A stretch of 64,000 nt of DNA from CAWIUB01 sp963839175 (GTDB lineage Bacteria > Actinomycetota > Actinomycetes > Mycobacteriales > Jatrophihabitantaceae), in contig CAWIUB010000001.1 of NCBI GenBank assembly GCA_963839175.1, forward strand, positions 120,986 to 184,985, in the 5' to 3' direction. Below the pieces are notes generated by a model. It was not told where the DNA came from. It did not search any database and saw only the letters and a list, made by a program, of their open reading frames with translations. This document shows positions 1-8,578 of this stretch, in pieces; the first letter of the stretch is position 1; each line of letters starts with the position of its first letter. The position numbers were made by a program, and so were the translations under genes.

Positions 1-2
1 TC

Positions 3-1862
3 ACCGGCGGCGCGCTCGTGCACGAGTTAGGCCACGCCGCAGCGTGTCACTACGGCGGTGCAAAGCCTGGCGTCGTCGGCGTCGGCGTGTATCTGGTCTT
101 CCCGGCGTTCTTCACCAATGTCACCGACTCCTACCGGCTCGGCCGGGCGGGGCGCCTTCGAACAGATCTCGGCGGGCTCTACTTCAACGTCTGGTGCCTG
201 CTGGTATTGGACGGTTCGTACCTGATCACAGGTAACGGACTGTTCCTGCTCGCCCTGCTGCTCATGCACGTAGAGATGCTCCAGCAGCTGATTCCGACGG
301 TGCGCTTCGACGGCTACTTCGTCCTCGCCGATTTGGCTGGGGTACCAGATCTGTTCGCGCGGGTGCGTCCGGTGTTGCTCAGCCTGTTGCCGGGACGCCC
401 GGCCGATCCTCGGGTTCGCGAGCTGCGCCCGAGTGCACGACGGGTCGTCACCGTGTGGGTGCTGCTTGTCGTGCCGACGCTTGCGTTCGGGTTCGGCTGG
501 CTGCTGTACCACCTGCCCTACCTAGCTCGACACACCGGTTCCGCGATCACCGCTCAGGCCCAAGCGACGACACGTGCGTGGGACGCACACGACTTCGCCG
601 CGGTGGCGCTTGCCGCTACCTCGGTACTTCTCCTCGCGCTTCCGGCACTCGGGTTGCTGCTGTTTGCACAGCGGCTCGCCGTGCTGGCCATCCGCGTTGT
701 GGGGCGCACCGTTGCCACGCGGCGCCCGGGGCCGAAGAATGCGGGTAACGACGGGCCCGGGGCAAGCGACGCGCCGGCAGCCGCGCCGAGGGGAGCCGAG
801 ATGACGCCGGATACCGAGCGAGAGGCACCAGCTGCGACCACACCGCAGCCGCCGGTTGAAGCCGAGCCACCGCTCGAACCAGCTCGACCGCCCGATTCGT
901 TGACGGCCGCGGCGTTCACGGACGAGGCGATGCTCGGTCCGCGGCACGGTCCACCGCCGGCCGGCGGGTGGCGGCGCGCGGTGTACTCCGCAACCTCGGG
1001 CGCGATAAACCCCGGCCCGAGCGTCGCAGAACGCAACCGCGCGGCGGTGCTAGCGCGGGTGACCGCTCCCATCAGTGGATCGCGGCGTGTGGTGGTGATG
1101 AGTCGCAAGGGCGGTGTAGGCAAGACGACGATCACCCTCGCGCTGGGCAGCACCTTCGCCATGATGCGCGGGGATCGCGTCGTCGCCCTGGACGCGAACC
1201 CCGACGCCGGCAACCTCGCCCGCCGGGTGGCCCGGCCCTGTCCGCGCACGATCACTGACGTGCTCAACGAGCTGGAGCTGATCTCGAGCTACTCCGATCT
1301 GCGCCGATTCACCGCGCAGGCGCCGGAATCACGCCTGGAGGTGCTCGCCTCCGATGACGATCCCCGCATCGGCCTGGCGCTGAACCGGCAGGCCTACCAC
1401 CGGGTGATCGAGCTGCTCGACCACTACTACAACCTCATCGTGATCGACACCGGCACCGGCATCCTCGACAGCGCCAACCAGGGGCTACTGGCCGAGGCCG
1501 ACCAGCTCGTCCTGGTCCTCAAACCTGCACTGGACGGCGCCCGCGCCGCGGCCCTCACCTTGGACTGGCTTGCCGAGCATGGCTACGGCGAACTCGTGGC
1601 GCGCGCGGTCGTCGTCATCAACGGCACCCGGAGGGGGGCAGGCATTCCGTTGGACCGCGTCTCAGACCACTTCTCGAGGCGCTGCGCCAAGGTCGTGAAC
1701 GTTCCGGCGGATCGTTCCCTGGAAACCGGCGCGCAGACGTCCCTGTCCGCACTGCAGCCAGCGACACGCGACGCGTTGGTCGAGCTGGCCGCCGCGGTGG
1801 CAGATCATTTCGCGACACACGACGTCATCAGGGCGGTCGATGCAAAGAGAATCGAGGCTTGA
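3..1862 (+). CDS. M50-type zinc metalloprotease fused to MinD/ParA-like ATPase (5' end outside window)
   Basis: The reading frame is open from the window edge, so the N-terminus is missing. The first visible residues contain the zinc motif HELGH. About 85 residues later RFDGYFVLADL matches the conserved third-ligand region of the 'putative peptide zinc metalloprotease' group. Hydrophobic segments follow to about residue 230. A Pro/Ala-rich linker (about 235-340) leads to a MinD/ParA ATPase with the deviant Walker A SRKGGVGKTT (about 355-365), a VIDTGTG switch and the PADRSLETG region seen in ESX-associated MinD-like proteins. The family suggests membrane peptide cleavage or export with ATPase-driven positioning; the substrate is unknown. 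The next gene starts 17 bp downstream and encodes a secreted cysteine-repeat protein, a plausible partner. A genuine fusion is favoured because no indel is needed between the two parts. Confidence 0.8.
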   Translation, partial: TGGALVHELGHAAACHYGGAKPGVVGVGVYLVFPAFFTNVTDSYRLGRAGRLRTDLGGLYFNVWCLLVLDGSYLITGNGLFLLALLLMHVEMLQQLIPTVRFDGYFVLADLAGVPDLFARVRPVLLSLLPGRPADPRVRELRPSARRVVTVWVLLVVPTLAFGFGWLLYHLPYLARHTGSAITAQAQATTRAWDAHDFAAVALAATSVLLLALPALGLLLFAQRLAVLAIRVVGRTVATRRPGPKNAGNDGPGASDAPAAAPRGAEMTPDTEREAPAATTPQPPVEAEPPLEPARPPDSLTAAAFTDEAMLGPRHGPPPAGGWRRAVYSATSGAINPGPSVAERNRAAVLARVTAPISGSRRVVVMSRKGGVGKTTITLALGSTFAMMRGDRVVALDANPDAGNLARRVARPCPRTITDVLNELELISSYSDLRRFTAQAPESRLEVLASDDDPRIGLALNRQAYHRVIELLDHYYNLIVIDTGTGILDSANQGLLAEADQLVLVLKPALDGARAAALTLDWLAEHGYGELVARAVVVINGTRRGAGIPLDRVSDHFSRRCAKVVNVPADRSLETGAQTSLSALQPATRDALVELAAAVADHFATHDVIRAVDAKRIEA

Positions 1863-1879
1863 TCAGCTAGCATCGCGCC

Positions 1880-2612
1880 GTGAGACAGATCTCAGGCATA
1901 GTGCTGGCGGCGGTTGCGGCCGTCGTCACGGTAAGCGGCAGCAGTGTGGCCGGTGCCGACGACGGCCCGTCCCGCAGTGACGTCGAGACCGCATCGGTCG
2001 CGATTCCCGGCACGCCGGGTGCGAACGCGCAGGACGACTCGACGCGCTATCGCCGTGCGAATTCGCGCGCCGTCCGGGCTGACTCGGTAGCCACCGCGAC
2101 GTCCGATTGCGACGGTTGTAGCGCCTCGGCGGTGACGCTGCAGATCGTCTACGCCCACAACGCCCGCACCCTCACCGCGGACAACGTCGCAACAGCGTGG
2201 TCCACCTGTACGAACTGCAGTGCCACGGCGCTGTCCGTGCAGGTGGTCATCAGCCGTCAGGCAGGCACGATCACCGCGGCCAACCGATCGCTCGCCCTCA
2301 ATGCAGTGTGCGTGGGTTGTGAGACCACTGCGGCCGCGATCCAGATCGTCATCGTCTCGCCACATCCGCGAGAACCATCCCGGTCCGCGCTGGCCCGCAG
2401 CGAAGCCCTGCGCGACCAGCTCCAGGCCCAACTGCACCCCGCCTCCCGTGCGCACCTGGCGCAGCCAACAACTCCGACGGGACGTGCCGCGCCGCACCAC
2501 GGCACCAGTCCCGCCTGCGATGACGACGACAACGGAGCAGATCCAGTCGATCCTGGCCGCGGATCTACGGGCCACCTCCGCGCGACACGACATTCAGCTG
2601 CGCGCGCAGTAG
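1880..2612 (+). CDS. Secreted protein with three CxxC repeats (probable frameshift near the end)
   Basis: No named family recognised. A GTG start follows the upstream stop by 17 bp. Residues 1-26 form a Sec signal peptide ending in VAGA. The mature part has three repeats about 34 residues apart: DCDGCSASAVTLQIV, TCTNCSATALSVQVV and VCVGCETTAAAIQIV, each a CxxC followed by a short alternating hydrophobic strand. This suggests a small extracellular metal-binding or disulfide-paired repeat fold. The first frame runs into low-complexity sequence after about residue 205, while the +1 frame there reads EQIQSILAADLRATSARHD and stops at 2612. One base is therefore probably lost or gained between about 2440 and 2520. 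Without correction the frame ends at 2650. Its position behind the metalloprotease/MinD gene suggests a shared pathway; this is inference. Confidence 0.6.
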
Positions 2613-2646
2613 CGTGCGTCGCGCAACGTTCGATCCCGAGTTCCCG

Positions 2647-3245
2647 ATGACCGATCCCGATGACGTCACCCTGGCCACGTATGAAACCGCGGCGCGGCGA
2701 TACCTAGTACAAACCGCCTCGCCAAGTCCTCCACTCATCGCGTTCCTCGACCGGTTGGCGACATGGGTTCCCACCGGCCATGTTCTGGAACTCGGCAGCG
2801 GACCCGGCTGGGATGCGGCCTACCTCGAAGGTCGTGGGCTACGGGTTACCCGGACCGATGCCACTCTCGCGTTCGTCGAGATGATGCGCGCGGCTGGCCA
2901 CGATGCCCGGCTCCCTCGACGTTCGTACGGCCGAGCTCGGTGGGCCATACGAGGCCATTCTGGCGGACGCAGTGTTGCTGCACTTGACCCGCGAGCAGTT
3001 CGCGGACGTTCTGCGGCGGGCTCGGTGTGCTGTCGTCGATGGAGGCCTGCTGGCGTTCACCCTGAAGGAGGGGTGACGGGGCGGGGTGGAGCGACGCCAA
3101 GCTTGACTTACCGCGCTACTTCACGTATTGGCGAGAGCCGGCAGTGCGCGCTGTGCTCACGCGCACCGGATGGACGGCGGCATCGCTCGATCATGTCGCG
3201 GGTCGCACAGAGCCGTGGCTGTACGTGCTCGCCCGCGCGGCGTAG
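2647..3245 (+). pseudogene. Class I SAM-dependent methyltransferase, broken by two indels
   Basis: Starts at ATG 2647 (MTDPDDVTLATYETAARRY). Motif I is VLELGSGPGWDAAYLE, followed by RVTRTDAT at the acidic end of strand 2. The frame is lost near 2910. The next frame continues well (DVRTAELGGPYEAILADAVL, then LLHLTREQFADVLRRARCAV) and stops in a GGGGTG run near 3073. A third frame gives a normal C-terminus (WSDAKLDLPRYFTYWREPAV and onward to WLYVLARAA) and a stop at 3243-3245. The corrected length, about 199 residues, is normal for a small methyltransferase. The substrate is unknown. Both shifts are single-base and one lies in a G run, so base-calling error is as likely as true decay. Confidence 0.7.
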
Positions 3246-3291
3246 CTGCGTACCGCCGCGGCGGCGTCACCACAGCTAGGGTGGACGCGCT

Positions 3292-3687
3292 ATGACCTAC
3301 GCCGCCGACCCACGCGTTGACGCCTACATCGACAGCCTCCCCACTTGGCAGCAAGCGATCTGCCGTGAGGTCCGCGATCTGGTCCACGCCGCTGATCCGG
3401 AAGTAGCAGAGACGATCAAGCGCACCCATCAGCCGTACTTCGTGTTGGAGGGAAACATCTGCGCCCTGCTGGCGGCGAAGGATCACGTGAACGTCTTTCT
3501 CTACGACGGCGGCATCGTCCCTGATCCCGAGGGAATCATCACTGCGGGACAAGACAACAAGGCCGCCCGCACCGTCGCGGTCCGCCAAGGCGAGACCATA
3601 AACGCGCCCGCCCTCACCGCGATGTTCACGCACATCATCGCCAACAATCGGGCCGGAGGCTGGCGCAAGCTGAAGCGCCAGAGTTAG
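3292..3687 (+). CDS. DUF1801 / YdhG-like protein
   Basis: The 131-residue protein has the DUF1801 hallmarks: a VDAYIDSLPTWQQAICREVR opening, an acidic ADPEVAETIK helix, a central YFVLEGNICALLAAKDHVNV strand pair and the C-terminal WRKLKRQ basic tail. The family fold resembles frataxin-like YdhG proteins; its biochemical role is not established. It is intact, unlike both neighbours, and ends 3 bp before the next start, so the two are probably cotranscribed. Confidence 0.8.
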   Translation: MTYAADPRVDAYIDSLPTWQQAICREVRDLVHAADPEVAETIKRTHQPYFVLEGNICALLAAKDHVNVFLYDGGIVPDPEGIITAGQDNKAARTVAVRQGETINAPALTAMFTHIIANNRAGGWRKLKRQS

Positions 3688-3690
3688 TCC

Positions 3691-4223
3691 ATGAGTCGCG
3701 GGTGTGCGCGCGTTCGAGACGCGGCGGAGCATGACGCCGCGGCATGTGCAGCGATCTACGCCCCGTACGTCACGGATACCGCGATCACGTTCGAGACCGA
3801 CCCTCCACCGCCCGCGGAGATGGCCGCGCGCATCGCTGCGGCCGCGCGCACCCATGCCTGGGTCGTGCTGGAGGACGAGGGCCGGGTCGTCGGCTATGCC
3901 TACGCCCGTCCGTTCAAGTCACGCGCGGCATATCGCTGGTCGTGCGAGGTCAGCGTCTACCTCGAGCCCAGGAGGCAGCGCACCGGCGGCGGCCGCGCGC
4001 TCTATGACGCACTGTTCGCCCGTCTTGCCGAGCGTGGCTTCCGACCGCTGTCGCGGGCATGACGCTGCCGAACGAGGCGAGCGTCGGCCTGCACCGCTCG
4101 ATGGGATTCGTGCCCGTCGGAACCTACCGGCGCATCGGCTGGAAGCACGGCAGGTGGCATGACGTCGCCTGGGTCCAGCGGACGATCGCCACCGGCCAGG
4201 GCCCGCCGATCGATCCCAGGTGA
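3691..4223 (+). pseudogene. GNAT acetyltransferase, phosphinothricin-acetyltransferase type, one frameshift
   Basis: The N-terminal frame has the PAT/YncA signature: RDAAEHDAAACAAIYAPYVT, TAITFETDPP, and the core WVVLEDEGRVVGYAYARPFK and RWSCEVSVYLEPRRQRTGGG with the acetyl-CoA loop (RRQRTGGGRAL). The frame is lost near 4050. The shifted frame continues with LPNEASVGLHRSMGFVPVGT and a C-terminus including GWKHGRWHDVAWVQR, typical of the family, and stops at 4221-4223. The corrected product is about 177 residues, the usual length. Family members acetylate phosphinothricin, methionine sulfoximine or related amino acids. The substrate here is not determinable. Confidence 0.75.
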
Positions 4224-4280
4224 CGAACTCGACTCGTCCAGCATCGGCTCCACGGCGAGTCCGGTAACCACTCGTCGCGT

Positions 4281-4332
4281 TGATCAAGAGCCACTGGCCA
4301 GGCGGTGCCGCCTGGTGCCGGGCTCTTGATCA
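4281..4332. repeat. Nested perfect hairpin (12-bp outer arms, 8-bp inner arms)
   Basis: TGATCAAGAGCC at 4281-4292 is the exact reverse complement of GGCTCTTGATCA at 4321-4332. Inside it, CCAGGCGG (4298-4305) pairs with CCGCCTGG (4308-4315) around a 2-base loop. It lies in the 297-bp gap 4224-4520 between two converging genes, so it may act as a bidirectional terminator or be a leftover of a small palindromic repeat. I see no gene in the rest of this gap. Confidence 0.7.
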
Positions 4333-4520
4333 CTGGGGGACGCACCGGGTTGTACAGGCGCCGGGAGGTCTGCACCAGCTGCGGAGAGACCGCCGACGGC
4401 GCGGGGCCGGCAAGTCCTCGGACGTTGGCCTCTCGAAAGTCCCTATCGTCCTCAACCCCGGGTGCGGATACCGAAAGTATTCGCCGGACGGGTCACCTAT
4501 CGAAAGGCCCGTTGACGATG

Positions 4521-5037
4521 TCAGCGGCCGGTCACGCCGTCGATGCGTTCGCGCAGCAGGTCGGCGTGGCCGTTGTGCCGTGCGTACTCGCCCATCATGT
4601 GCAGATAGATCATCCGCAACGAGAACGCCTCACCGCCCACGTCGACCGTCTCGTCGAAGTCCATCGCGGCGACTGCCTCGTCGGCGCGCCGCCACTCCTC
4701 CTGCAGCCGCTGGACGGCACCCTCCGCTTCCGCCGGGTCGATGTCGTCGAAGTCGGCATCCTTGCCGCGCGCCGGGTCGAACATCGGCGCGACCGGTTCA
4801 GCTGCGGCGCGCTGCCGGAACCAGACGCGCTCCACCTTGGCCAGATCACGGATCAATCCCAGCAGCGACAGGTTCGACGGCGGGAGCGGACCGCTGGGCC
4901 AGTTGCTCGCCGGTCAAGCCCGCACAGATGTTGACCAGGGTCGCGCGCTGCCACCTCAAGTAGGCCTCGAGCATGGGACGGTCGTCGCCCGTGAGCGGCC
5001 CGTCGACCGGGGCTGGGGCGGGCGCGGTCCACGTCAC
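4521..5037 (-). CDS. DinB/DUF664 family protein (one frameshift)
   Basis: Read from GTG 5037: the N-terminal frame gives DRPMLEAYLRWQRATLVNIC and GLTGEQLAQRSAP, the usual start of DUF664 proteins. An indel near 4890 shifts it. The next frame supplies LLGLIRDLAKVERVWFRQR, the aspartate-rich middle and the diagnostic MIYLHMMGEYARHNGHADLL helix with the metal-site histidines, ending EIDGVTGR-like at 4521. DinB-superfamily proteins form four-helix bundles; several act as mycothiol- or bacillithiol-dependent transferases. The substrate is unknown. The gene ends convergently with the acetyltransferase. Confidence 0.7.
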
Positions 5038-5045
5038 GATGTGCT

Positions 5046-5534
5046 TTACGAGCAGCGCGGATCGTGGTAGCCGGCGAGGCGCAGGAGCAGCGCGTGGAGC
5101 GTTTGCGGCTGTCGGCGTCCAGCGGGGCGAACAGCTCGTCCTCGAGCCGATCGATCCTCGACCGGAGCCGAACCAGCTCGCTGCCGTGCCTCTCGGCGGT
5201 CAGGCTGACGACGTGGCGACGGCGGTCCGTCGGATCCCGCTGCCGCTCGATCAGCCCGCGCTCCTCGAGTGCGTCGAGGATGCCGACCAGCTGGCTCGGG
5301 TCGAGCTCGAGCGCGTCGGCGATCGTCGCCTGCGTCTCGCGCGGCCTGCTCGTCGAGCAGCGGCCAGCACGCTGTAGTGGTACTGGCTGAAGCCGGCCGC
5401 CTCGAACTCCTGCGAGCGCGCGGGCCTTGAACCCCATGCCCAGCCGCACCATCAGGAAGCCGCTCTTCGCCAGCAGCTCGTCCGGTAGCGCACGGCGTGG
5501 CGACGCGTTCCTCGGCGAGTGTGACGCTCGACAC
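5046..5534 (-). CDS. MarR-family transcriptional regulator (several frameshifts)
   Basis: Pieces of three frames join into one MarR protein of about 160 residues: LLAKSGFLMVRLGMGFKARA, then a winged helix with ETQATIADALELDPSQLVGI and LDALEERGLIERQRDPTDRR, then the dimerisation helix RLRSRIDRLEDELFAPLDAD and a C-terminus RLAGYHDPRCS. About four single-base shifts lie between 5150 and 5520. The DPTDRR/RRHVVSLT wing is the DNA-contacting beta-hairpin. It is divergent from a DHA2-type efflux gene across a 54-bp region with an inverted repeat, the classic arrangement of a MarR repressor with the pump it controls. Confidence 0.7.
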   Translation of the reverse strand: MSSVTLAEERVATPCATGRAAGEERLPDGAAGHGVQGPRARRSSRRPASASTTTACWPLLDEQAARDAGDDRRRARARPEPAGRHPRRTRGARADRAAAGSDGPPSPRRQPDRREARQRAGSAPVEDRSARGRAVRPAGRRQPQTLHALLLRLAGYHDPRCS

Positions 5535-5555
5535 GGAATGAATGTACCACCCCAG

Positions 5556-5588
5556 CGTTGACTCTGAAGATCGTGGAATCAGTCAACG
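5556..5588. promoter_or_regulatory. Candidate MarR operator: 8-bp inverted repeat between divergent genes
   Basis: CGTTGACT (5556-5563) and AGTCAACG (5581-5588) are perfect reverse complements with a 17-bp spacer. The right arm abuts the efflux gene ATG at 5589, and the left arm is 22 bp from the MarR start. Binding by the MarR protein is inferred from position only. Confidence 0.45.
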
Positions 5589-7114
5589 ATGGTGAGGAGC
5601 AACGATGAGAGCACGAAGTCTGGCACGCCGCGAGGTGACGCCGGGTCCGACCGCCGGCGCTGGCTGGCGCTGGCGGTGATCGTCGCGGCGCAGTTCATGG
5701 TCGTGCTGGACGTCGCGATCGTGAACGTGGCCCTGCCGTCGATCAAGACCGATCTGCAACTTCTCGCCAGGAGAGCCTGCAGTGGGTGATCACCGCCTAC
5801 GCGATCTTCTTCGGCGGCGTGCTGCTGCTGGGCGGCCGGCTGGCCGACCTGCTCGGCCGGCGCCGGCTGTTCATGGCCGGACTGGCTGCTGTTCACGGTC
5901 AGCTCGCTGCTGGACGGGCTGGCCTGGTCGGAGGGCTCGCTGATCGCCTTCCGGTCGCTGCAGGGCCTCGGCGCCGCGCTGCTCTCGCCCGCGGCGCTGT
6001 CGATCCTGACCACGACGTTCCGCGAGGGCCGCGAGCGCAACCTCGCGCTCGGGATCTGGGGCGCGGCCTCGGGCAGCGGCGGGGCGGCCGGCGTGCTGCT
6101 CGGCGGCGCGCTGACCAGCGCGCTCAGCTGGTCGTGGATCTTCTTCATCAACGTGCCCGCCGGCGTCCTGGTGCTCGCCGCTGAGCCCGTTGCTGCTCGC
6201 GCGAGAGCCGCGCCGACCTCGGCCATCGGCACTTCGACTTCGCCGGCGCCGCCTCGATCACCGGCGGGCTGATGCTGCTCGTCTACGCGATGACCCGCGC
6301 GACCCAGCACGGCTGGGCCACGGCCGCGACGATCGGCCTGCTGGCCGCCTCGGCCGCGCTGATCGTCGCGTTCCTCGTGATCGAGGCCCGCTCGAAGGCG
6401 CCGCTGCTGCCGATGCGGATCTTCCGGCTGCGGACGCTCGCCGGCCTCGAACGTCAGCGGTCTGCTGATGGGCGCGGCGATCTTCTCGCAGTTCTTCCTG
6501 CTCACCCTGTACATGCAGCAGGTGCTGCACTACTCGGCGCTCAAGACCGGCGTCGCCTACATCGCGCTGACGCTGACGATCATCGGCTTCTCGGCCGTCT
6601 CGCAGGCGCTGGTCACCCGGCTCGGGATCCGCCGGGTGCTGCCCGCCGGGCTGGCGCTCGTCGGCGGCGGCGCTCGTGCTGTTCGCGCGGCTGCCGGTGC
6701 ACGGCCACTACTTCGACCGACCTGCTTCCCGGCCTTCCTGATCAGCGGGCATCGGGCTGGCGCTGGCGTTCGTGCCGATGTCGATCGGCGGCCTGACCGG
6801 CGTCCGCCAGGCCGACGCCGGCATCGCCTCCGGCCTGATCAACACCACCCAGCAGATCGGCGGAGCGATCGGCGTCGCCGTCGCGACCACGGTCGCCGAC
6901 GACCTTCACCAGCCGCTTCGTCGACGCCCACCCCGGAGCTCCCGCCCTCGGCGGCGCCGCACTGACGCACGGCTTCCAGATCGCCTTCTACGTCCTGGCC
7001 GCGCTGGCCGTGCTCGGAGCGGTGCTCGCGGCGCTGATGATCGAGTCGCAGCCGCGGGCACCCCAACTCGAGGCCGTCGACGAAGGCAGCCTGGCGATGG
7101 AGCCTGCAATGTGA
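5589..7114 (+). pseudogene. DHA2 (EmrB/QacA-type) drug efflux MFS transporter, at least six frameshifts
   Basis: Joining frames gives a complete 14-TM transporter. TM1 has the DHA2 motif D1 (LDVAIVNVALPSI). Then come WVITAYAIFFGGVLLLGGRL and motif A GRLADLLGRRRLF, motif C-like GAASGSGGAAGVLLGGAL and SWSWIFFINVPAGVLVL. Later helices include FFLLTLYMQQVLHYSALKTG and GIASGLINTTQQIGGAIGVA. The corrected stop is at 7112-7114. Shifts fall near 5770, 5885, 6185, 6450, 6670, 6755 and 6900. No nonsense codon appears within the correct frames, which fits sequence error or very recent damage better than long decay. Substrates of the family are hydrophobic drugs and cations. Confidence 0.75.
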
Positions 7115-7150
7115 CCATCCGCGTTATCCCCGCCACCTGACAAGGTGCGC

Positions 7151-7210
7151 GCTCGCGCCGGTCCTTGCGGTCCACGGGCCGGCGCGAGCTTGTGCCTGCG
7201 GCGCAGGCAC
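7151..7210. terminator. Two consecutive hairpins between convergent genes
   Basis: GCTCGCGCCGG (7151-7161) pairs perfectly with CCGGCGCGAGC (7179-7189). Next to it GTGCCTGC (7192-7199) pairs with GCAGGCAC (7203-7210) over a 3-base loop. They separate the efflux gene (+) from the toxin gene (-), so a bidirectional terminator is likely. No U-tract is seen, as is common in actinobacteria. Confidence 0.6.
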
Positions 7211-7222
7211 AGGGACGCTGCA

Positions 7223-7490
7223 CTACAGCGGCCGATAGACGTCCCGGCGGTGCTCCACACGCAGGACGACGATTTCGTGCCGTTCCTCGTTGATTCGGTA
7301 CAGCACCCGGTACGTGCCACGTCGAGCGGACCAAATACCTGCAAGATCATTCCCCAGTTGCTTTCCCACCCGATGTGGGTTGGCGATCAGGGCGATCGTG
7401 AGGAAGTCGATCAGCGCGGCGGCCACCGGCTCCGGCAGCCGGCCCTCTATGGGCGTTGGGCCGGTGGAGTCAGGAAGAGTTCATACCGAT
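7223..7490 (-). CDS. RelE/ParE-family toxin (N-terminus frameshifted)
   Basis: The intact part (7223-7426) has the RelE signature: FLTIALIANPHRVGKQLGND, then WSARRGTYRVLYRINEERHE and the terminal VEHRRDVYRPL. Upstream, one base out of frame near 7450, RYELFLTPPAQR and EGRLPEPVAA supply the missing first strand and helix, so the natural protein is about 85-90 residues. RelE toxins cleave ribosome-bound mRNA; the basic YRVLYRI strand and the C-terminal R/Y residues are the usual catalytic positions. The start cannot be fixed because the frame is disturbed. It lies downstream of and overlapping its antitoxin, and is paralogous to the toxin at 8230. Confidence 0.7.
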
Positions 7491-7765
7491 CCGGCTGCGT
7501 CCGACCCAGCGCGCGGGCGGCGTCGACACCGCGAAGGACATCTCCGCGGGCGTAGGCAGCGTCGGCGTCGCGGATGTCCGTTAACGCAGCTGGGTCGCTC
7601 AGCACGTCGATGGTCTCCTCGAGTTGGGCGAGGTCCTCGGGGCTAGATCACCACTGCGGCCGCCCGGCCGTTGCGGGTGATTATGACCCGCTCATGCTGG
7701 CGCTCGACCCGATCGACCACCTCGCTGAGGTGATCGCGGACCGCGCGAAGAGATTCGGTCGTCAT
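7486..7765 (-). CDS. Phd/YefM-type antitoxin (one frameshift)
   Basis: Starts at ATG 7765: MTTESLRAVRDHLSEVVDRV, then RVIITRNGRAAAVVI, the Phd/YefM N-terminal DNA-binding fold. A premature TAG arises near 7645. Shifting one base restores SPEDLAQLEETIDVLSDPAA and a charged C-terminus (IRDADAAYARGDVLRG), the usual toxin-wrapping tail. It would bind and silence the downstream RelE toxin and repress its own promoter. A 14-bp perfect palindrome sits one base upstream of the start. Paralogous to the antitoxin at 7950. Confidence 0.65.
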
Positions 7766-7766
7766 G

Positions 7767-7780
7767 GCCACAATTGTGGC
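7767..7780. promoter_or_regulatory. Palindrome at toxin-antitoxin promoter
   Basis: GCCACAATTGTGGC is a perfect 14-bp palindrome immediately 5' of the minus-strand antitoxin start (7765). Position and symmetry fit an autoregulatory operator. The intergenic span 7766-7949 is shared with the divergent second module. Confidence 0.5.
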
Positions 7781-7949
7781 GCGCGCACCATAGTTTGTCC
7801 AACGCTCCCGCGACGGCGAGTCGCGTGGTGAGCCGCCAACGACTCACACCACTGACCGCACGCTGCACCCCGAGGGGCCGGCCCGAGGTGGGAACGGCGG
7901 ACGCGGGTGGCTCGCCGTCAGGCCCCGATTCATGGCTATAGTTATGGCT

Positions 7950-8233
7950 ATGACGGCGGCTGAGCATATGCCCCTGGCGGATGTGAAGAACCGCCTGTCC
8001 GAGGTGGTGGAGCGCCTCAAGCGCGAACGTGGTCGCGTCATAATCACCAAGCACGGACGGCCGGCCGCGGTCGTGCTCAGTATCGAGGATCTGGAGGGGC
8101 TGAGGAAACCCTGGAGGTCCTGGCCGATGCGCACCTCATGCAGCGCATCCGCAGGGCCGACGCTCAGATCGACGCGGGCCAGTCGCAGCGACTGACCAAG
8201 GAACAAGCCCTCGCTGTGGCCCATCGGAAGTGA
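7950..8233 (+). CDS. Phd/YefM-type antitoxin of second module (one frameshift)
   Basis: Three in-frame ATGs occur at 7932, 7944 and 7950. I prefer 7950 because MTAAEHMPLADVKNRLSEVV aligns with the start of the neighbouring paralogue. RVIITKHGRPAAVVLSIEDL follows. A missing base near 8101 breaks the frame; restoring it gives EETLEVLADAHLMQRIRRAD and LTKEQALAVAHRK with a TGA at 8231-8233. That stop overlaps the toxin GTG (8230) by 4 bp, the tight coupling typical of toxin-antitoxin operons. Confidence 0.65.
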
Positions 8234-8511
8234 CGGGCGAGCGCTATGCCGTCGCCTGGACCCCGTCGGCACGTCGCGATCTCGCCCGAGTGCCCGAGAA
8301 GGTAGCGCCCGCCGCGGTCGAGTTCATCTATGGCTCGCTGTCGGCCAACCCGCTGCGAGTAGGGCGTGAGCTCCACCCCGAACTCGCCGGGCACCACTCT
8401 GCCAGGCGCGGCGACTATCGGATCATCTACCGCGTCGATGAGTCGGCGCGCATCGTGCATGTCGTTGCGCTAGACCACCGCGCCGACGTCTACCGTCGGC
8501 GCGACAGATGA
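8230..8511 (+). CDS. RelE-family toxin
   Basis: This intact 93-residue protein starts at GTG 8230, in a GTGA overlap with the antitoxin. It shows YAVAWTPSARRDLARVPEKV, SLSANPLRVGRELHPELAGH and the catalytic strands SARRGDYRIIYRVDESARIV and ALDHRADVYRR. RelE toxins cut mRNA in the ribosomal A site. It is the better preserved of two back-to-back paralogous pairs, which are transcribed away from each other. Confidence 0.85.
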   Translation: MTGERYAVAWTPSARRDLARVPEKVAPAAVEFIYGSLSANPLRVGRELHPELAGHHSARRGDYRIIYRVDESARIVHVVALDHRADVYRRRDR

Positions 8512-8578
8512 GCCGCGCCGGCGCTCACCTCGGCGATCTGGTGGCGTGGCCTGTCGTCGAGGCTGGAAGCGCTCGACA

